36,786 nucleotides of DNA, taken from NCBI GenBank assembly GCA_945788575.1, contig CALZMR010000002.1, forward strand, positions 1 to 36,786, written 5' to 3'. Every line of letters begins with the position of its first letter. Within the stretch, counting starts at the first letter, position 1. The notes under the pieces are model-generated. The model saw only the letters and a program-made list of their open reading frames with translations, ran no database searches and had not been told where the DNA came from. Positions 33,234 to 36,786 of this stretch are shown here, in pieces. The position numbers and the translations under genes are program-made. The DNA is from an uncultured Woeseiaceae bacterium (GTDB lineage: Bacteria; Pseudomonadota; Gammaproteobacteria; Steroidobacterales; Woeseiaceae).

Positions 33234-34100
33234 TCAACCGAGTATGAGCCGATCGAGCATTGCGGCGCTGAGAAGTACCCCGAGCTGCACGATCGATGCG
33301 GCGAAGGCGCGCCAAGCCTGAGCTGTTTCCGGCTTCGCGGCGAGCCGCAGACAGGCAACGATGAAGAAGCCGCCGCCAAGGACTGCGCCGACGAGATAGA
33401 TGATACCCATGCCGAACATGGCTGGTAGCAGCGATAGCCCGACCATCGCGACGGCATGCGCGAGAATCGTCCTGGCCGTAGCACGGCCGCCGATTACGAC
33501 AGGCAGCATCGGAATGCCGGCAGCGCGGTAATCATCGCGGCAGGCGAGGGCAAGCGCCCAGAAGTGGGGCGGCGTCCAAAGAAAAAGAACGCCGGCCAGG
33601 ATCAGGGGTGCAGGGCCCATTCCGTCGCCGGCAGCGGCCGCACCGGCGAGTACCGCGAAGCTGCCGGCAAGCCCGCCGATCACGATGTTCATCCAGGTGC
33701 GACGCTTGAGCCATACGGTGTAGACCACGCCGTAGGTGAAAGCGCCGAGGAATACGTATAAGGCGGCGAGCCAGTTCGTCGCGAAAGCCGCCAGGACGAC
33801 GGCCATTGTCAGCGCCAGCAGTATCGCGGCGAGCCACGGCCAGTCGGCTTCGAATCGCCCCGTGACGAACGGTCGCCCGGCGGTTCGCCGCATTCTCCCG
33901 TCGAGATCGCGTTCGTAGTATTGATTGAATGCGCCTGCGGCGGAAGATGCGACCAAGGTCGCGAAACCCAGCGCGACAATCTGCCATGCCGACAGCGGAT
34001 GTTCGGAGCTAACCGCGACACCCGCGAATGCACAGGCCATGATCAGGAATCCGAGGCGGACCTTAGCAGTCTGGTACAGGAGTAGCAGCGTGGCAGCCAT
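33234..34100 (-). CDS. cyoE/ctaB: Protoheme IX farnesyltransferase (heme O synthase)
   Basis: A 288-residue membrane enzyme with about nine hydrophobic helices. The prenyl-diphosphate site is in NQYYERDLDGRMRRTAGRP (about 58-76), the first Asp-rich motif of UbiA-type prenyltransferases. The second motif is near DDYRAAGIPMLP (about 188-199). It adds a farnesyl group to heme B to make heme O for heme-copper enzymes. No heme A synthase is present in the window, so the product could be heme O or, with a distant CtaA, heme A. AGGAAACG just before the ATG is a good ribosome site. It lies between subunit I and SCO1. Confidence 0.93.
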   Translation of the reverse strand: MAATLLLLYQTAKVRLGFLIMACAFAGVAVSSEHPLSAWQIVALGFATLVASSAAGAFNQYYERDLDGRMRRTAGRPFVTGRFEADWPWLAAILLALTMAVVLAAFATNWLAALYVFLGAFTYGVVYTVWLKRRTWMNIVIGGLAGSFAVLAGAAAAGDGMGPAPLILAGVLFLWTPPHFWALALACRDDYRAAGIPMLPVVIGGRATARTILAHAVAMVGLSLLPAMFGMGIIYLVGAVLGGGFFIVACLRLAAKPETAQAWRAFAASIVQLGVLLSAAMLDRLILG

Positions 34101-34158
34101 CGTTTCCTAGCGTTCCATCCGAATCATGGCGACGGCGGAGTGCCGTCGCCATAACAGC

Positions 34159-35853
34159 TTAGCTCAGTGGCCAGACTTCGGACAGGTACTTCCAGTTGAC
34201 GAAGTAATAGAGCACGAAGGCGAGGAAGAATATGGCAACCAGCATCGTCGTGCCGGGGATTCGCAAGGTCTTCGCGCTGCCGTGTTCCGCGACGACCGCT
34301 GCCGCCGGCGGTACTTCCGGGTAGCTCGGCTTCTCGTCCGGCGCGAGCTTCCGACCGAAGAAGACCGACTTCACGACGACCACGACGTACATTACGCCTC
34401 CGACTGCCGCGAGCACTGCGAATAGACCGTTGAGGCCCATCATTAACTCAGCTGCCGACGGATAGTCGAACGGCAAGATCGCATCGGCGAACTTCATATC
34501 CCAGTGTCGCCTCGATACGCCGAGCGTACCGGCACCCATCATGAACAGTGAGATGCCGGCGACACCGATGCCGAAGACGTAGGGCTGCCATCGCGCCACC
34601 CCCTGCATGGCGAGTTCGCGTCTGAATATCAGCGGTATGAGCAGATAGGTGATGGCCATGAAAGCGAGCGTGGTACCGGCTACGACCGTCCCATGGAAAT
34701 GGCCCGGCACGTATAGCGTGTTGTGCATGATCAGGTTGATCTGTTCCGTGCCCATGACGACGCCGGAAATACCGCCGATGAAACCGAAGAATACGAGCGA
34801 CATGAACATTCCCGAGAATGCCGGATTTCCCCAGGGCGCTTTGCGAAGCCACTCGAACATGCCCTTGGTCAGCCCGCGGCTACGCTGGGCCGCCTCGATC
34901 GATCCCGGGACAGTGAGCCCGTGAACCATGCTGCCGAGTACCGCCAGATACATCGCGTAGCTGGTATTGAAGATCTTCCATTCGGGACTGAATCCGGGCT
35001 CTACGAGCATGTGGTGCGCGCTGGCGAGTTGCAGGAACAGGATGTACATCAGAAACGCCATGCGGCTGACTTTCTCAGACAGTGGCCGGGCGCCAAAGAC
35101 CATCGCGGCGATTGCATACCATACGGCGACATGTGCGGAGACGTTTATCTGTTGCGACGAGTGGCCCATCGCCCACCAGATCGTCTTGTAGAGAATAGGA
35201 TCGATGTGCGCGACGAGACCGACCGACCACAGCAGTGTCGGAATCAGGATGATCGCTCCGGAGGCGATCGTGAAAACGGCGATGATCGCCGCCGTCAATG
35301 CACCGAAAGTGACGAGCGGAATCGAGCCTTCATAAGTTCGTTCCTGACGGGCGACGACAAGCGTGCCGAAGAACACGAAGCAACCGATCAGTGCGCCCAC
35401 CGCGAACAGAATGATGCCCAGATAGAATGTTGGTTCCGCCTTTAGCGGCACATAGGACGTGAACATCACGCTCGACTGGCCAAGCAGCACCGTGACGTTC
35501 GTAATCAGCGCGCCCGAGAGCATCAGGCCAAAGCCGGCCCACGCCCATCTTGGAGTTGCGATTCGGCAGCCGAGAAGTACTGCGGACGCAAAGTACAGCA
35601 CGGCCATCTCGAAGAAGATGATCCAGACGAGTAGCACGTCAAGCCCGTGCGCGGTCAACGCGAGATAGAACCAATCTGCTGGCAGGAAATGCACCGCCGG
35701 CCAGCGCGTCAGCGCCACCAGCAGCCCGAACAGTCCACCGATCGCAAGGAACACGACAGCGGCGACAGCGTTCGCCTTGATGAGTCTTTCGGCAGCAAGG
35801 TTGACTTTGAGGCCGGTCGTCGGACAGGTACGGAATTCGGCGGTCTTACTCAT
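34159..35853 (-). CDS. Heme-copper oxidoreductase subunit I without active-site tyrosine; candidate NO reductase
   Basis: A 564-residue protein with about 12-14 membrane helices. All six metal-ligand histidines are present: His69 (LTAHGLD) and His387 for the low-spin heme, His385 for the high-spin heme (VPGHFHGT), and His231, His280 and His281 (GHSSQQ and SAHHM) for the copper. In A- and B-type oxygen reductases the residue four after the helix VI His is the cross-linked Tyr (GHPEVY); here it is Gln235. The helix VII Tyr of cbb3 oxidases, six before the HH pair, is Leu274. Lack of both points to a nitric oxide reductase-type heme-copper enzyme of the non-canonical families; I cannot assign the exact family without alignment. 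The start 35853 has GGGAGGAG 6 bases upstream, overlapping the subunit II stop by 8 bases. Confidence 0.85.
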   Translation of the reverse strand: MSKTAEFRTCPTTGLKVNLAAERLIKANAVAAVVFLAIGGLFGLLVALTRWPAVHFLPADWFYLALTAHGLDVLLVWIIFFEMAVLYFASAVLLGCRIATPRWAWAGFGLMLSGALITNVTVLLGQSSVMFTSYVPLKAEPTFYLGIILFAVGALIGCFVFFGTLVVARQERTYEGSIPLVTFGALTAAIIAVFTIASGAIILIPTLLWSVGLVAHIDPILYKTIWWAMGHSSQQINVSAHVAVWYAIAAMVFGARPLSEKVSRMAFLMYILFLQLASAHHMLVEPGFSPEWKIFNTSYAMYLAVLGSMVHGLTVPGSIEAAQRSRGLTKGMFEWLRKAPWGNPAFSGMFMSLVFFGFIGGISGVVMGTEQINLIMHNTLYVPGHFHGTVVAGTTLAFMAITYLLIPLIFRRELAMQGVARWQPYVFGIGVAGISLFMMGAGTLGVSRRHWDMKFADAILPFDYPSAAELMMGLNGLFAVLAAVGGVMYVVVVVKSVFFGRKLAPDEKPSYPEVPPAAAVVAEHGSAKTLRIPGTTMLVAIFFLAFVLYYFVNWKYLSEVWPLS

Positions 35854-36400
35854 CGCTCTGCTCCTCCCGGTCGACGACATAGATCTTGCCCACCATCAAG
35901 TGGTGGCCAAGGCCGCAGAACTCGTTGCAGACGACTCCGTATTCTCCGACCTGGTCCGGACGGATGGTCATGACCATTTCATAGTCTGGATGCACCTGAA
36001 CATTGATGTTTACGGGTTGCAGCGAGAAACCATGCTGCACGTCGAGGGACGACAGATGCAGACGGTAGGTCTGGTCCTTCTCGAGTTCGAGGATCGGCGA
36101 CCATTGGTATAGGCGGGCCATCATGTAAACGTCGCTGCCCGCCGGCGGGTGCACGACCGGGAAGCCGCTTTCGTCACGGACCGTGTGTTCGTCGATCATC
36201 GCCTGCGTTCGCTCGGCGAAGACTTCGGCCTTGATCTGATAGGCCTCGCTCGACAGGTTCTGTTCGCCCGCACCGTGCCAGTAGATCATCATGAAGAACA
36301 TGACGAGACCCCAGGTGAATGCGATCACGATCCAGATCAATTCCACGCGCGCGATTGGTTCTTTCCACCAAATGCGCTCACTCGGCGGTGTGATGGCCAT
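35846..36400 (-). CDS. CuA-type subunit II of the heme-copper enzyme
   Basis: A 184-residue protein with one N-terminal membrane helix (about 20-42) and a cupredoxin domain. The full CuA set is present: His123 (DVQHGFS), and Cys158, Glu160, Cys162, His166 and Met169 in CNEFCGLGHHLM. Electrons therefore enter from a periplasmic one-electron donor such as cytochrome c or a blue copper protein. It is shorter than usual subunit II proteins, with a single membrane span and no c-type heme, as in B-type enzymes. AGGGGAGGT lies 7 bases before the ATG. It overlaps subunit I by 8 bases and follows a small membrane-protein gene by 14 bases. Confidence 0.93.
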   Translation of the reverse strand: MAITPPSERIWWKEPIARVELIWIVIAFTWGLVMFFMMIYWHGAGEQNLSSEAYQIKAEVFAERTQAMIDEHTVRDESGFPVVHPPAGSDVYMMARLYQWSPILELEKDQTYRLHLSSLDVQHGFSLQPVNINVQVHPDYEMVMTIRPDQVGEYGVVCNEFCGLGHHLMVGKIYVVDREEQSDE

Positions 36401-36414
36401 GTCGGAACCTCCCC

Positions 36415-36642
36415 TTAGTCGGCGACCGGTATCTGCAGGATTTCGATGATCCCCCAGATAATGTAGAAGACAGTCGGTACCGCAACGCCGAGGAACAGCA
36501 GCAGGAACGGGTTATCCAGGATTCTCTGCATCAATGGAATGGGCTGATGCTCGCCCGTCTCATCGTGCGGCTTGTTGTCTTTGTCCACGACTTCACCCCC
36601 CTTCAGGTGCGGCGGGATCGGATATCTCCGATTGTGCGCCAC
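36415..36642 (-). CDS. Small single-span membrane protein of the respiratory operon
   Basis: A 75-residue protein with a polar N-terminal half (RRYPIPPHLKGGEVVDKDNKPH) and one membrane helix at about 45-70 (NPFLLLFLGVAVPTVFYIIWG). It starts at a GTG (36642); an in-frame stop closes the frame a little upstream and no ATG is available before it. It may be a small accessory subunit of the heme-copper complex, like the small subunits of ba3-type enzymes, but the family is not recognised. Confidence 0.7.
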   Translation of the reverse strand: MAHNRRYPIPPHLKGGEVVDKDNKPHDETGEHQPIPLMQRILDNPFLLLFLGVAVPTVFYIIWGIIEILQIPVAD

Positions 36643-36666
36643 GCTAAGGGTAAAGGGCGGATTGCG

Positions 36667-36786
36667 CTATCCGGAGTTACCCGTATAAATACGTATAAGG
36701 GCGAACGAGGAGAGCGCCAGCGTCATCAGGATGGCGAAAAACACCAGTGAACGGTATTCGAGGCGACGACCGATCGCGATCTCGAT
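36667..36786 (-). CDS. C-terminal end of a membrane protein (cut by window edge)
   Basis: An open frame enters from the window edge on the minus strand and ends in TAG at 36667-36669, giving the last 39 residues. They contain a basic RRLEYRS followed by one hydrophobic helix (FFAILMTLALSSFALIRIY). It lies 24 bases before the small membrane-protein gene on the same strand, so it is probably an upstream gene of the same operon. Too little is visible to name it. Confidence 0.6.
   Translation of the reverse strand: MEIAIGRRLEYRSLVFFAILMTLALSSFALIRIYTGNSG

Overview
The window looks like a chromosomal segment of a free-living, aerobic, Gram-negative bacterium, most likely a marine or sediment gammaproteobacterium. 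Base composition is high in G+C. The signs are many Sec signal peptides and lipoboxes, a MipA/OmpV outer-membrane protein, a DUF3019-type protein linked to a two-component system, a type IVa pilin, a quinoprotein dehydrogenase and a heme-copper oxidase-superfamily operon. A Woeseiaceae-like lineage is plausible, but this is an inference from gene content. I saw no rRNA, tRNA, CRISPR array or intact insertion sequence.

Layout. (1) 1-1148: the start of a PQQ-dependent alcohol dehydrogenase lipoprotein (cut by the window edge) and a small uncharacterised cytosolic protein, both on the minus strand. (2) 1426-10622: a caspase region. On the minus strand an ECF sigma factor, a one-TM anti-sigma candidate and a giant secreted caspase-TPR-5xPPC protein form a tight operon. 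Divergently, a small secreted protein and a second secreted caspase lie on the plus strand, separated by a strong attenuator-like hairpin. (3) 10769-14145: a STAS/SpoIIAA-like protein, an orphan type IV pilin and a beta-propeller lipoprotein. (4) 14146-17354: an operon of MipA/OmpV, DUF3019, an OmpR-type regulator and a sensor kinase, with 11-bp-period direct repeats upstream. (5) 17443-30012: mostly single genes. They are an ATP/ADP-translocase-like MFS carrier, a DUF885-type protein, a decayed HDOD gene, an amino-acid-binding protein, an M14 carboxypeptidase, a small acidic Cys-containing peptide, a diheme-type lipoprotein with 22 consecutive prolines, an amidohydrolase and an SNF-family symporter. 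This part suggests peptide and amino-acid scavenging. (6) 30042-36786, all minus strand: a respiratory operon of a small membrane protein, a CuA subunit II, a heme-copper subunit I, heme O synthase, SCO1/SenC, a cytochrome b-ferredoxin-MvhD fusion, a small anchored protein and bacteriohemerythrin.

The most interesting unit is region 6. Subunit I keeps all six metal-binding histidines but lacks the active-site tyrosine at both known positions (A/B-type helix VI and C-type helix VII). This points to a nitric oxide reductase branch of the heme-copper superfamily rather than an oxygen reductase. The CuA subunit, SCO1/SenC, hemerythrin and the unusual cytochrome b/Fe-S fusion would then be its electron-delivery, metallation and NO/O2-handling partners. 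The second most interesting unit is region 2, where two secreted caspase-fold proteins sit around an ECF sigma/anti-sigma switch.
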